From: Bacillus pumilus
GTDB taxonomy: Bacteria; Bacillota; Bacilli; Bacillales; Bacillaceae
Assembly (NCBI RefSeq): GCF_900186955.1
Contig: NZ_LT906438.1
Span: 496,001-560,000, forward strand
Length of the DNA stretch: 64,000 nt
Reading direction: 5' to 3'
Below are positions 16,489-24,961 of the stretch, one piece after another. The notes beneath the pieces were generated by a model. It worked only from the letters and a program-made list of their open reading frames with translations, did not search any database and was not told the origin of the DNA. A program made the translations under genes and the position numbers. Each line of letters starts with the position of its first letter. Position 1 is the stretch's first letter.

Positions 16489-17730
16489 TTGAAGCTAGCG
16501 ACGAAAATTATTATTGCCTTGTTTGTAGGTGCAATCACAGGACTATTGCTTAACATTTTTGCTCCAAATGTATTCAAAGTGTTAGACCCTTATCTATTTA
16601 CGCCTCTAGGTCAAATCTTCTTAAACCTGATTAAAATGTTAGTGGTGCCGATCGTATTCTTTTCCATCACACTAGGTGTAGCAGGTCTAGGTGATCCGAA
16701 AAAGCTTGGCAGAATCGGCGTAAAAACCATTACTTATTTCCTGCTTACTACTACTTTTGCCATCATCATTGGCATTTCATTAGCCTTATTAATCAAGCCG
16801 GGAGCATTCGGTCATTTTGATACGAAAGCAGCTGATTATTCCGCAGAGGAAGCCCCATCAATGGCAGAAACACTACTCAACATCATCCCAACCAATCCAG
16901 TCCAATCTTTAGTTGAAGGAAACATGCTTCAAATCATCGTCTTTTGTGTATTTTTAGGTCTTGGCATTGCCATGCTTGGGAAGAAGACGGAAGGTTTGCT
17001 AAAGCTGTTTGAACAAGGAAATGAATTAATGATGTACCTTGTCGGCATAGTGATGAAGTTCGCACCGTACGGAACATTCGGTTTGATCGCAACTGCCATT
17101 GGCAGTCAGGGATTTGATGCGATGAAAGCGATGGGCCTTTATTTCTCGGTCGTGTTAGTTGCGCTCGTGCTGCATTTCTTCCTAACTTATGGGTCAACTG
17201 TCGCCATTTTAGCGAAGCGAAATCCGATGGCATTTTTCAAAGGATTTTCTCCAGCAATGGTTGTCGCATTTAGTACGTCAAGTAGTAACGCAGTCCTCCC
17301 AGTCTCGATGGAAACAGCCCAGAAACGTTTGAAGGTGCCGGAGCCGATTTCAAGCTTTGTACAGCCGCTTGGTGCAACCATTAATATGGATGGCACAGCG
17401 ATTATGCAAGGGGTCGCGACTATTTTTATCGCGCAAGTGTATGGAGTTGAACTGACGCTTGTCCAAATGCTGACGGTTGTCTTAACGGCTGTCTTAGCAA
17501 GTATCGGTACAGCGGGTGTGCCAGGAGTTGGGCTCATTATGCTCGCTATGGTACTGAACTCTGTGAATCTGCCGGTTGAAGGCATTGCGCTCATCCTTGG
17601 CATAGACCGCTTATTAGATATGGCAAGAACCGTTGTCAATATTACAGGTGACGCCGCATGTGCGGTGATTGTGACAGAAACGGAGAAAAAACACGAGACA
17701 GACGCAGCATCACCGAACCTATCCATGTAA
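16489..17730 (+). CDS. Dicarboxylate/amino acid:cation symporter (DAACS, glutamate/aspartate-type)
   Basis: 413 residues from the TTG at 16489, which has GGAAGGGGAG 6-7 bases upstream. The in-frame ATG at 16396 lies inside the riboswitch and terminator and is rejected. The DAACS signatures are present: hairpin-1 AFSTSSSNAVLPVSM, the TM7 motif NMDGTAI, hairpin-2 GTAGVPGVG, and TM8 DRLLDMARTVVNITGDA. The Asp and Arg in TM8 match carriers of acidic amino acids such as GltT/GltP, so glutamate or aspartate uptake with Na+ or H+ is the best guess. B. subtilis has no such gene between ydbI and ydbJ. Control by the c-di-AMP riboswitch suggests it is switched off when c-di-AMP is high. Confidence 0.88.
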   Translation: MKLATKIIIALFVGAITGLLLNIFAPNVFKVLDPYLFTPLGQIFLNLIKMLVVPIVFFSITLGVAGLGDPKKLGRIGVKTITYFLLTTTFAIIIGISLALLIKPGAFGHFDTKAADYSAEEAPSMAETLLNIIPTNPVQSLVEGNMLQIIVFCVFLGLGIAMLGKKTEGLLKLFEQGNELMMYLVGIVMKFAPYGTFGLIATAIGSQGFDAMKAMGLYFSVVLVALVLHFFLTYGSTVAILAKRNPMAFFKGFSPAMVVAFSTSSSNAVLPVSMETAQKRLKVPEPISSFVQPLGATINMDGTAIMQGVATIFIAQVYGVELTLVQMLTVVLTAVLASIGTAGVPGVGLIMLAMVLNSVNLPVEGIALILGIDRLLDMARTVVNITGDAACAVIVTETEKKHETDAASPNLSM

Positions 17731-17738
17731 TGTAAAAG

Positions 17739-17766
17739 AAGGGCTGACTCGATCAGCCCTTTTTTT
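17739..17766 (+). terminator. Terminator of the riboswitch-controlled symporter
   Basis: AGGGCTGA and TCAGCCCT flank a short loop and are followed by T residues. Confidence 0.85.
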
Positions 17767-17857
17767 CATGGAGTCCCTTGTCTTGCGTGATATACTTTTA
17801 ACAGAATGAGCGGTCTTATTTGCCGCTTTAGGTTTTACATCAGAAGGAGGAACCACG

Positions 17858-18784
17858 TTGGAATCTGCTGTTCTAAAAGTAGAGAAAGTCGATAAACGAA
17901 TTGGCCGGAAAATGATCTTACAAGATATATCTATAGAAATAGGGAAAGGGGAAATCGTCGGCTTACTAGGACCAAATGGGTCTGGAAAAACAACCTTGAT
18001 TCGTTTGATCGTTGGCTTGATGAAAAAAAACAATGGCCGAATCATGATCAATGGATATTCACAGGATGAGGATTTCCTACAAGCGATGTCATCTGTTGGT
18101 GCAATCATAGAAAATCCCGAATTTTATTCTTATTTAACAGGCTTCGAAAACCTTGAACTGTATGCGGCGATGCACGATGGAGTGACAGAGGAACGAATGC
18201 AGGAAGTGGTGAAAAGAGTTCGTCTGGAGCACGCCATTCATCAGAAGGTGAAGACATATTCACTGGGGATGAAACAAAGGCTTGGGATTGCACAAGCCAT
18301 ATTACATCAGCCGAACCTGCTCATTTTAGACGAACCGACAAATGGACTTGATCCTGCAGGTATGAAGGAATTCAGGGAGCACTTGCAAACGCTAGTAAGA
18401 GAAGAAGGAACATCCGTATTATTCGCCACACATTTATTGCATGAGGTTGAAGAGCTATGTGACCGCATGATCATCATTCAAAAAGGACAGATCAAAGCCA
18501 GTGCCATGCTTCGAGACATAGAGGGGAAAGAACAGATGCTCATGAATATTCAGCCAGTGGAAAAGGCGGCTGCGTGGCTTGATACACATGCCTATACATA
18601 TGAACGAAACGGAGCGCATGTATTACTTCAATTGAACAAAGACCAAGTGCCTGAGCTGAACAAACAGCTTGTTCTGGCTGGGTTTGCTGTACTTGAAATG
18701 ACGCCTCAAAAGCCATCAATTGAAGAGGCATTTATGAAATGGACGGAAGGCGGGACGGCAGATGCTTCAACTCATCAAGAATGA
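17858..18784 (+). CDS. ydbJ: ABC transporter ATP-binding protein YdbJ
   Basis: 308 residues from a TTG with AAGGAGG 7 bases upstream. Walker A GPNGSGKTT at about residue 40, signature YSLGMKQRLGIAQA, Walker B LLILDEPTNGLDPAG, and H-loop ATHLLHE. The ~80-residue C-terminal extension is typical of ATPases of ABC-2 exporters. It forms the cytoplasmic motor of a transporter with YdbK, whose start lies inside the end of this gene. The exported substrate is unknown. Confidence 0.9.
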   Translation: MESAVLKVEKVDKRIGRKMILQDISIEIGKGEIVGLLGPNGSGKTTLIRLIVGLMKKNNGRIMINGYSQDEDFLQAMSSVGAIIENPEFYSYLTGFENLELYAAMHDGVTEERMQEVVKRVRLEHAIHQKVKTYSLGMKQRLGIAQAILHQPNLLILDEPTNGLDPAGMKEFREHLQTLVREEGTSVLFATHLLHEVEELCDRMIIIQKGQIKASAMLRDIEGKEQMLMNIQPVEKAAAWLDTHAYTYERNGAHVLLQLNKDQVPELNKQLVLAGFAVLEMTPQKPSIEEAFMKWTEGGTADASTHQE

Positions 18785-19529
18785 GCATAAGAAAATTACG
18801 AGGAAAAAGATCACGTTCATTGCACTTGGATTGATTGTTGTGTTTCAATTGGCGATGGCTCTAGCGTTGAAACGAGTCATCTCCAGCTTTGGTGGACAAG
18901 ACACTGTCGCCAACTATTTTGCTTATTCCACAAACGTCGTGTTTATTTTACAGGTGCTCGCGGTTGTCATTGGCGCGACCTTGATCTCAACAGAATTTCA
19001 AAAAAGAACGATCAAGTTTTTATTGATACGGCCCAAAACAAGGCTGCAAATTTTCCTGTCAAAATACATCACTCTTGTGCTTATGGTCATTTATTTGTTT
19101 GTTTTTTATTATGTCATTGCTTTCCTATTTGGCTTTATTTTCTTTGGTACTGCATTTGACGAAAGTACGGGACGATTATTTCAGCATACATTTGCTGTGA
19201 TCGGATCTCAGTGGGTGGAAGTGTTGATGATGGCAAGCTTCGCTTTTATGTGTTCCAGCTTGTTTAGGAACAGCCTCGTTGCGCTTGTGACCTCGTTTTT
19301 TGTTTTATATGCAGCTAAATCACTTGTGCCTATTATGTCTCTTTTAGAAAATCAGTGGGGGAAAATCCTGCTTTTTGCTAATACAGACTTTACTCAGTAC
19401 AGCTTTCAAGGACCACCGCCCTTCCAAGGCATGAGCCCTTTGTTTTCTCTATTTATGGTAGGGGCGCATTTTGTTTTCTTTGTTGGCACGGCTTGGGTTC
19501 TTTTTTGGAAGCGTGATGTAAATGTGTAA
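18762..19529 (+). CDS. ydbK: ABC-2 type permease YdbK
   Basis: 255 residues with six hydrophobic helices (about 18-40, 55-77, 105-130, 140-165, 170-190 and 230-248) after a basic cytoplasmic N-terminus (KNEHKKITRKK). The TEFQKRTIKFLLIRPKTR loop between helices 2 and 3 is characteristic of ABC-2 family permeases. It overlaps ydbJ by 23 bases, so the two are coupled and form one exporter. Substrate unknown. Confidence 0.88.
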   Translation: MLQLIKNEHKKITRKKITFIALGLIVVFQLAMALALKRVISSFGGQDTVANYFAYSTNVVFILQVLAVVIGATLISTEFQKRTIKFLLIRPKTRLQIFLSKYITLVLMVIYLFVFYYVIAFLFGFIFFGTAFDESTGRLFQHTFAVIGSQWVEVLMMASFAFMCSSLFRNSLVALVTSFFVLYAAKSLVPIMSLLENQWGKILLFANTDFTQYSFQGPPPFQGMSPLFSLFMVGAHFVFFVGTAWVLFWKRDVNV

Positions 19530-19646
19530 AAATTGTGTCAAATAACAAGAAAAATTCGTGACATCTTTGTGAAAACGAGTCTGCATTTCACGATAACCGG
19601 CTGATTTTGTCTTATAATAAGAGGGAGTCTTGGAGGTGGCACTATC

Positions 19647-19982
19647 GTGAAAAATTTCATTACGGCTTTACCCATTTTGTTGCTGCTGTCGTTTTCGTTT
19701 GTGTCTTTTGCCTTCCAGTTTGATCATCTTATTTATTTCAGACTAGCGCTGGGGATCTTTTCGTTAGCGGGTCTTTTCTTTCTGTATACACTTAAAAGAA
19801 ACATGAAATGGTTCATGGTTTATTTATATGCGAGCTGGATCATACTTGCAGCTGTCACAACATTTGAGGAGCCTGTCTTTTCTCAGTTCTTCTTCGGTGG
19901 TTTAACAATGACTATGGGTTATCTCACATATATGCTCATTTATTTAGGAATGAAGCAGGACCGCGTAGCGAAATCACATTAA
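19647..19982 (+). CDS. ydbL: Small membrane protein YdbL
   Basis: 111 residues from a GTG with TGGAGGTGG about 7 bases upstream. Four hydrophobic segments (about residues 3-22, 26-45, 52-70 and 80-100) leave short loops. It is a membrane protein of unknown function, placed after ydbK as in B. subtilis but with its own upstream gap of 117 bases containing TATAAT at 19613-19618. It ends at a strong terminator. Confidence 0.75.
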   Translation: MKNFITALPILLLLSFSFVSFAFQFDHLIYFRLALGIFSLAGLFFLYTLKRNMKWFMVYLYASWIILAAVTTFEEPVFSQFFFGGLTMTMGYLTYMLIYLGMKQDRVAKSH

Positions 19983-19985
19983 AAC

Positions 19986-20028
19986 AAAAGCCGATAAAAT
20001 CACAGCATAGATTTTATCGGCTTTTTTT
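19986..20028 (+). terminator. Terminator of ydbL
   Basis: AAAAGCCGATAAAAT and ATTTTATCGGCTTTT form a long stem followed by T residues. Confidence 0.85.
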
Positions 20029-20042
20029 GTTGAAAAAGGCAA

Positions 20043-20075
20043 AAGAGAGGAGCAGCCAGCTTTGACTGCTCCCCT
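20043..20075 (-). terminator. Probable terminator of fbpB
   Basis: On the minus strand GGAGCAG and CTGCTCC pair across a 10-base loop and run into a CTCTCTTTT tail, just behind the fbpB stop codon. Confidence 0.5.
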
Positions 20076-20081
20076 TTATGT

Positions 20082-20231
20082 TTATGATTCACGTCCAGCA
20101 GCTGCAAGCTGCTTCTGATGCTTTTTGTCGATGGTTTCGTATATACTTTCCATCATTTTAGGATCGCGCATGATGGCTTTCTTGTTTTCTTCAATCAATT
20201 GCTGATACGTTTTGATTTTCTTCTTAGACAT
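20082..20231 (-). CDS. fbpB: Fur-regulated small basic protein FbpB
   Basis: 49 residues, basic and helical: SKKKIKTYQQLIEENKKAIM and a C-terminal KKHQKQLAAAGRES. The ATG at 20231 is 11 bases from AAGGAG; the ATG three codons upstream is too close to that site. In B. subtilis FbpB (YdbN), found in this same place, helps the FsrA small RNA silence iron-using enzymes when iron is scarce. A promoter with a near-perfect Fur box lies upstream (20289-20344), supporting the assignment. Identification relies on size, context and the Fur box as much as on sequence. Confidence 0.75.
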   Translation of the reverse strand: MSKKKIKTYQQLIEENKKAIMRDPKMMESIYETIDKKHQKQLAAAGRES

Positions 20232-20288
20232 GTGACTCATCGCTCCTTTATAAGAATAGACGTCTATAGGATTCCACATAGATGAAAT

Positions 20289-20303
20289 TGATAATCATTT
20301 TCA
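20289..20303 (-). promoter_or_regulatory. Fur box upstream of fbpB
   Basis: TGATAATCATTTTCA matches the 15-base Fur consensus TGATAATNATTATCA with one mismatch. It lies just downstream of the -10 element. Confidence 0.8.
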
Positions 20304-20315
20304 ATTAGCACCTCT

Positions 20316-20344
20316 ATTATACAAAGCACAATGCCGGAAGTAAA
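20316..20344 (-). promoter_or_regulatory. SigA promoter of fbpB
   Basis: On the minus strand TTTACT (20344-20339) and TATAAT (20321-20316) are 17 bases apart, immediately upstream of the Fur box. Confidence 0.65.
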
Positions 20345-20530
20345 GATTATATTCAGAAAATTCACGTAATCGACAAATTCGAAGCCTAGTCGACGCTCAT
20401 TCTTTCCCAGGAAATAATTTCTGTCATTTCTTGTCGTAAGAGAAGCATCTATATAAAACATTCTTTCGCTCATTGAAACGTTTTGACTGAACAATTCGTC
20501 TTATGAAGAGATTTGATGTAAGAGGTGGAG
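20345..20530. other. Non-coding stretch between fbpB and ydbP
   Basis: No gene with a ribosome binding site is seen. A 76-codon frame on the minus strand crosses the fbpB promoter and Fur box and has no family resemblance, so it is left out. ydbM and ydbO, present nearby in B. subtilis, are absent. Confidence 0.4.
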
Positions 20531-20564
20531 AAAAAAAGACACCAGCAAGTGTTTGCTGATGTCC
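20531..20564 (-). terminator. Terminator of ydbP
   Basis: On the minus strand GACATCAGCAA and TTGCTGGTGTC pair, followed by seven T residues. Confidence 0.8.
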
Positions 20565-20577
20565 TTCGTTTCACGAT

Positions 20578-20898
20578 TTAAGAAACGTGCCCTTGAAGAA
20601 ACTCTGTCACTTCTTCAGGAGATTTTGCGTTTGCACTGTGTAAATGACCTGTTTTTTCGCCATTTTTGAAAATTAACAGGCTTGGAATACCCATGACCTG
20701 ATACGCTTCTGCTAATTCAGGGAAATCATCTTTGTTTATTTCAAACCATTCATGGTGAGCATACGCCTCTAAGATGTCTGGAATGAACATGTCCATTCTT
20801 GTACAGTCAGGACACCATGTTGCAAAGAATTTAACGATGACTTCTTTGTCAGATTGAATGATTTCATTGAATTGTTCAGTACTTGTGATTTTTTTCAA
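20578..20898 (-). CDS. ydbP: Thioredoxin-like protein YdbP
   Basis: 106 residues from a TTG with AAAGGAG about 10 bases upstream; the longer ATG-started frame adds 31 unrelated residues. It has a thioredoxin fold with active site WCPDC (Cys29, Cys32) and the cis-proline loop MGIPSLLIFKNG. It is cytoplasmic (no signal peptide) and probably reduces disulfides or a specific partner. B. subtilis YdbP has the same length, the same CPDC motif and the same location upstream of ddl. Confidence 0.88.
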   Translation of the reverse strand: MKKITSTEQFNEIIQSDKEVIVKFFATWCPDCTRMDMFIPDILEAYAHHEWFEINKDDFPELAEAYQVMGIPSLLIFKNGEKTGHLHSANAKSPEEVTEFLQGHVS

Positions 20899-21081
20899 TT
20901 TGTCACAACTCCTTTTCAATGTCATTTTAATATAAAATAAAAGCGAATGACATACAAATGCTCGGGAGGCGCTTACAACTTTACAAATCATTTCAATTCC
21001 GTAACAACAAAAATTAATTAGAGCATTTTTGCTTGAAAGTGATAAGATAGTAAAGATGAATTTTAGTGGGGGGAGTATCCA

Positions 21082-22164
21082 TTGAAAATAAGTTTAGGAT
21101 TGATTTACGGCGGAAAGTCAGCCGAACATAATGTATCACTGCAAACAGCCCTTGCAGTTACAAAAGCACTTAACACTGAGAAGTTCGATATACATCCAAT
21201 TTATATTACAGAAGAGGGCGAATGGCTAAGAGGAGAAAAACTCACTGAACCAGTATCAAACGTCAGAATGCTTCAATTTGAACAGAGCGCAAAGACGTTT
21301 TTACCAACTTCTTTAAATGAGAGCATGTTTCCACAGCCTGCATCCGCTGATGAGAAGATTGATGTTGTCTTCCCATTATTACACGGGCCAAATGGTGAAG
21401 ATGGAACGATGCAAGGATTACTTGAACTGCTAAATATCCCGTATGTCGGCAACGGCGTTCTTGCTTCTGCCGCGGGTATGGATAAAGTCATGATGAAAGA
21501 TGTTTTTGCTCAAGCAGGACTTGCACAAGCAAAGCACCTTTCCTTCAATAAAAAAGACTATGAGAAAGCCACAGCAGACAGCTTAGAACAGGTAGAACAA
21601 GTACTTGGCTATCCATGCTTTGTGAAACCTGCCAACATGGGATCAAGTGTTGGAATAAGCAAATGCCGCAGCAAAGAAGAGCTGCAAACCGCATTCGACT
21701 TGGCTTTCCAATATGATCGTCGTGTGGTCGTAGAAGAAGGCGTCGTAGGAAGAGAACTCGAGATAGGTGTATTAGGAAATGACGAGCCGAAGTGCTCTGT
21801 CGTTGGTGAAATTGCACCTAAAACAGATTTTTATGACTACAAAGCAAAATATGAAGATGGCGATACAGATTTGATCATTCCTGCGAGTGTGTCAGAAGAT
21901 GAATACAAGACGATTCATGATATGGCGATTAAGGCATTTAAATCCCTAGATGGTTCTGGTCTTGTACGTGCAGACTTCTTCCTCACAGAAAAAGGCGAAG
22001 TGTTGATCAATGAAGTGAATACAATGCCTGGATTCACACCATTCAGTATGTTCCCGCTTCTTTGGAAGCACACTGGTGTAGAGTATCCAGAGCTAATTGA
22101 AAAGCTAGTGTCACTTGCAATTGAACGCCATCAAGAAAAACAAACCATTAAAACGACTTTTTAA
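21082..22164 (+). CDS. ddl: D-alanine--D-alanine ligase
   Basis: 360 residues from a TTG with GGGGGGAG 7 bases upstream. The N-terminal [15 protein letters not shown] motif, the [17 protein letters not shown] loop, and an ATP-grasp core with [22 protein letters not shown] and the metal-binding residues of the family. It joins two D-alanines in the cytoplasm for peptidoglycan precursors. murF follows after a short hairpin, and alr, which makes the D-alanine, lies 9 kb downstream. Confidence 0.96.
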   Translation: MKISLGLIYGGKSAEHNVSLQTALAVTKALNTEKFDIHPIYITEEGEWLRGEKLTEPVSNVRMLQFEQSAKTFLPTSLNESMFPQPASADEKIDVVFPLLHGPNGEDGTMQGLLELLNIPYVGNGVLASAAGMDKVMMKDVFAQAGLAQAKHLSFNKKDYEKATADSLEQVEQVLGYPCFVKPANMGSSVGISKCRSKEELQTAFDLAFQYDRRVVVEEGVVGRELEIGVLGNDEPKCSVVGEIAPKTDFYDYKAKYEDGDTDLIIPASVSEDEYKTIHDMAIKAFKSLDGSGLVRADFFLTEKGEVLINEVNTMPGFTPFSMFPLLWKHTGVEYPELIEKLVSLAIERHQEKQTIKTTF

Positions 22165-22178
22165 TGTGAGCAACAAGC

Positions 22179-22207
22179 AGACACTATCCTTAGGTAGTGT
22201 CTCTTTT
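22179..22207 (+). terminator. Weak hairpin between ddl and murF
   Basis: AGACACTA and TAGTGTCT flank an 8-base loop and are followed by CTTTT; it may terminate only part of the ddl transcripts. Confidence 0.5.
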
Positions 22208-22245
22208 CCTTCAAACGTGAAATGAGAAAGAGAGGCGAAAAAATT

Positions 22246-23610
22246 ATGATCAAACGTACAGTGAATCAAATCGCCCAAATGGCTGGTGGGACACTATCTA
22301 ATCAAGCTTTTGGCGAAGAGCAAATTTACGGAGTGACGACAGATACACGAAAAGTATCAAAAGGTGCATTGTTTATCCCCTTAATTGGAGAACATTTTAA
22401 CGGTCACACATTTGCTTCTAAAGCAGTGGAGCTTGGAGCCGCAGCCGTTCTTTGGAATCAAAAAGAAGCCAATCCACCGTTCGGTGTACCTGTCATTCTT
22501 GTCGACGATACACTGGCAGCACTGCAGCAATTGGCAAAATCATATTTAAAAGAAGAAAACCCTCGTGTTGTCGGTATTACAGGAAGTAACGGGAAAACGA
22601 CAACGAAAGATATGATTCATTCCGTCTTACAAACAACGTATCAAGTTCATAAAACAGACGGTAACTTTAATAATCATATTGGTCTTCCGCTCACTATTCT
22701 TGCGATGCCAGAAGGTACAGAGATAGCTGTCTTGGAGATGGGCATGAGTGCAAAAGGCGAGATCGAGTTCTTGTCAAACCTAGCTGAGCCTGAAACAGCA
22801 GTCATCACCAATATCGGAGAATCTCATATGCAAGATTTAGGATCAAGAGAAGCCATTGCTGATGCAAAATGTGAGATCACAAAAGGGCTAAAAAAGGATG
22901 GTACCTTTTATTATTTAGGAGATGAACCTTTGATCCGCGACAGAGCGACTGCACTTTCGCAGCAAGTGAAAACCTTTGGAGAAGCAGAGGACTGTGATAT
23001 CAAGGTAACGCATATCAACCAGCTTGCAGAAGGAACTGAATTTCAGGTCGAAGGGTATGCCCAGGGGTTTCTCATTCCTGTATTAGGGAAACATAATGTA
23101 AAGAATGCCCTTGCTGCCATTGCCATAGGCCAGCATTTCGGACTGAATGAAAGACAAATCGCCCAAGGACTCATGCAAACAAAGTTGACAGGGATGCGTC
23201 TTGAACTGTTTAAAACGGAAAAAGGAATCACTGTTATCAATGATGCATATAATGCAAGCCCTACTTCCATGAAAGCTGCCATTGATCTTGTAGGAGATAT
23301 GGACGGCTTTGCAAATAGGATTCTTGTACTTGGAGACATGCTTGAGATGGGCAGCGAGGAAGAAACGTATCATTATGAACTAGGCCGCTACATCAAGCCT
23401 GAATTCATTGATCATGTGATGACGTATGGCCGCCTAGGTGCATTCATCGCTGAAGGAGCAAAGAAATCATTCGGTGATGCGCGCGTGTTCTCATTTATGG
23501 ACAAAGAGGAACTGAAGAAAAAACTTGCTGATGTAGCAGGTCCTGACGATGTTGTTCTCGTCAAAGCCTCACGCGGCATGAGATTAGAAGAAGTCATTAC
23601 TGCGCTATAA
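22246..23610 (+). CDS. murF: UDP-MurNAc-tripeptide--D-alanyl-D-alanine ligase MurF
   Basis: 454 residues from the ATG at 22246; the upstream in-frame ATG at 22222 has no site. The Mur-ligase P-loop GITGSNGKTTT is at residues 110-120, the carbamylated-Lys/metal region (LEMGMSAKGEIEFLS) follows, and the C-terminal domain carries NDAYNASPTSM. It adds D-Ala-D-Ala, the product of Ddl, to UDP-MurNAc-tripeptide in the cytoplasm. The ddl-murF order is conserved in Bacillus. Confidence 0.95.
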   Translation: MIKRTVNQIAQMAGGTLSNQAFGEEQIYGVTTDTRKVSKGALFIPLIGEHFNGHTFASKAVELGAAAVLWNQKEANPPFGVPVILVDDTLAALQQLAKSYLKEENPRVVGITGSNGKTTTKDMIHSVLQTTYQVHKTDGNFNNHIGLPLTILAMPEGTEIAVLEMGMSAKGEIEFLSNLAEPETAVITNIGESHMQDLGSREAIADAKCEITKGLKKDGTFYYLGDEPLIRDRATALSQQVKTFGEAEDCDIKVTHINQLAEGTEFQVEGYAQGFLIPVLGKHNVKNALAAIAIGQHFGLNERQIAQGLMQTKLTGMRLELFKTEKGITVINDAYNASPTSMKAAIDLVGDMDGFANRILVLGDMLEMGSEEETYHYELGRYIKPEFIDHVMTYGRLGAFIAEGAKKSFGDARVFSFMDKEELKKKLADVAGPDDVVLVKASRGMRLEEVITAL

Positions 23611-23637
23611 AAAGTGAGCGGCAAAGAAGGTGACAGA

Positions 23638-24330
23638 ATGATTGGCTGTCTATGTATACATGGATTCACTGGCGCCCCCTATGAAGTGGAACCGCTAGCG
23701 CAATATTTAAAGCAGAAGACAGATTGGAACGTTCAGTCTGTCACGCTTCCGGGACATGGAGATGAACTTCAGCTAAAAGGTATTCTCTATCAAGAATGGA
23801 TTGCGACAGCTGAATTAGAACTTCTTTCTCTTTACCGAACATGTGATACCATTTTTTTGATCGGGTTTTCCATGGGAGGAATGATTGCTTCTTATCTTGC
23901 AGCGAAGTATCCAGTTGCTCGTCTCGTCCTTTTAAGTGCTGCGGCGAAATATGTGAATCCAAAACAAATGATTCAAGACACAAGGCAGTTGGTGAAAGAA
24001 TCATTGTCTGGGCTGATTGATACGAACCCTTTGTATGATAGATACCGTCATAAGCTAACGAGCACACCGCTGTCAGCCGCTGTTGAATTTATGAAGCTGG
24101 TGAAGCAAACGAAGAGCTCCCTTGAGAAACTACACCTCCCTGTGTTAATTGTTCAAGGGGAAAGCGATGGGATTGTGCCAGCTTCAAGTGCACAATTTAT
24201 TGATCATAAAATCCCGTCTCGTCAGAAAGAAGTGTTTTATTTACCTGACTGTAAACATCATGTTTGTCACGAGCCGTGTGCACAGCAATTGTTTGAAAAA
24301 GTAGAGCAATTTCTAAAAAAAACAATTTAA
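23638..24330 (+). CDS. Carboxylesterase/monoacylglycerol lipase-like alpha/beta hydrolase
   Basis: 230 residues from the ATG at 23638 (GAAGGTGA 6 bases upstream; a GTG at 23614 is less likely). The HGFTGAP oxyanion loop is at residues 8-14, the nucleophile elbow GFSMGG at about 78-83, an acidic residue in GESDGIVP, and the catalytic His in CKHHVCHE. It closely resembles the small Bacillus esterases of the Est30/YvaK type, which hydrolyse short-chain esters. B. subtilis has no gene at this position between murF and cshA. The frame starts 27 bases behind murF and is probably cotranscribed with it. Confidence 0.85.
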   Translation: MIGCLCIHGFTGAPYEVEPLAQYLKQKTDWNVQSVTLPGHGDELQLKGILYQEWIATAELELLSLYRTCDTIFLIGFSMGGMIASYLAAKYPVARLVLLSAAAKYVNPKQMIQDTRQLVKESLSGLIDTNPLYDRYRHKLTSTPLSAAVEFMKLVKQTKSSLEKLHLPVLIVQGESDGIVPASSAQFIDHKIPSRQKEVFYLPDCKHHVCHEPCAQQLFEKVEQFLKKTI

Positions 24331-24457
24331 TCTATAGAAAAGCGAAAATGTGGCTAAACTAATATAAATTGAATCCCACTTGTTAAAAATTGCATCATTT
24401 TTGTCGAATGAGTGACAAGCCTATGGTACAATAGGAAAGAAAAGGTGGCTGATTCGG

Positions 24458-24796
24458 TTGTTTCAATACGACGGAAAAACCTTTGTCCCGCAGTCTAATT
24501 CGAGTAACGGAGAAGTATCGGCAGGCACCATATTTCAATATCGTCAGGACGGGAATATATTAACGGGCACATATCAAGGCGGCAGTATTGTATCTGGTGT
24601 ACTTGTAGGAACTGTAAATGAGGATGGAACACTTCATTTTAGGTACCACCATGTCAGCAAAGACGGCAGCATGAGAAGCGGGTCTTGCAATTCTACACCT
24701 AAGCAGTTGGATAACGGAAAAATTCAACTGTTCGAAAAGTGGAAATGGATGGATGGCGATCAAAGTGATGGTGAATCTGTCATTGTGGAACAGTAG
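24458..24796 (+). CDS. Small beta-rich protein of unknown function
   Basis: 112 residues from a TTG with AGGTGG about 8 bases upstream. It is a soluble protein with repeating beta-strand pattern: GTIFQYRQDGNILTGTYQGGSIVSG, then GTLHFRYHHV. Related proteins are often labelled 'n-acetylglutamate synthase' in databases, but no GNAT or kinase motif is visible, so I do not use that name. It is not present between murF and cshA in B. subtilis. Confidence 0.7.
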   Translation: MFQYDGKTFVPQSNSSNGEVSAGTIFQYRQDGNILTGTYQGGSIVSGVLVGTVNEDGTLHFRYHHVSKDGSMRSGSCNSTPKQLDNGKIQLFEKWKWMDGDQSDGESVIVEQ

Positions 24797-24872
24797 ATAT
24801 ATCCATTTCTGTCTTGTTGAAAAACAAATAGTGTAATGGTAAGATATAAGGTAGGGTAATTCGGGCTTTGTA

Positions 24873-24909
24873 TATAATGGACCTGTCCTTTCGGGTAAGG
24901 GCAGTTTTT
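24873..24909 (+). promoter_or_regulatory. -10 element and terminator-like leader hairpin of cshA
   Basis: TATAAT (24873-24878) is followed within six bases by CTGTCCTT (24883-24890), TCGGGT, AAGGGCAG (24897-24904) and five T residues. No good -35 was found. The hairpin would sit at the very 5' end of the cshA mRNA, or terminate transcripts coming from upstream. Confidence 0.5.
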
Positions 24910-24961
24910 AATGATCATTCACGAGATTACTGAAACAGCAATTAGAAGGAGTTTGAATAAT

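Noticed and set aside
17187..17726. 179-codon minus-strand frame opposite the symporter
   Set aside because: Low-complexity shadow frame of a gene with clear family motifs on the plus strand.
20264..20494. 76-codon minus-strand frame
   Set aside because: It overlaps the fbpB promoter and Fur box, has no ribosome binding site and no family resemblance.
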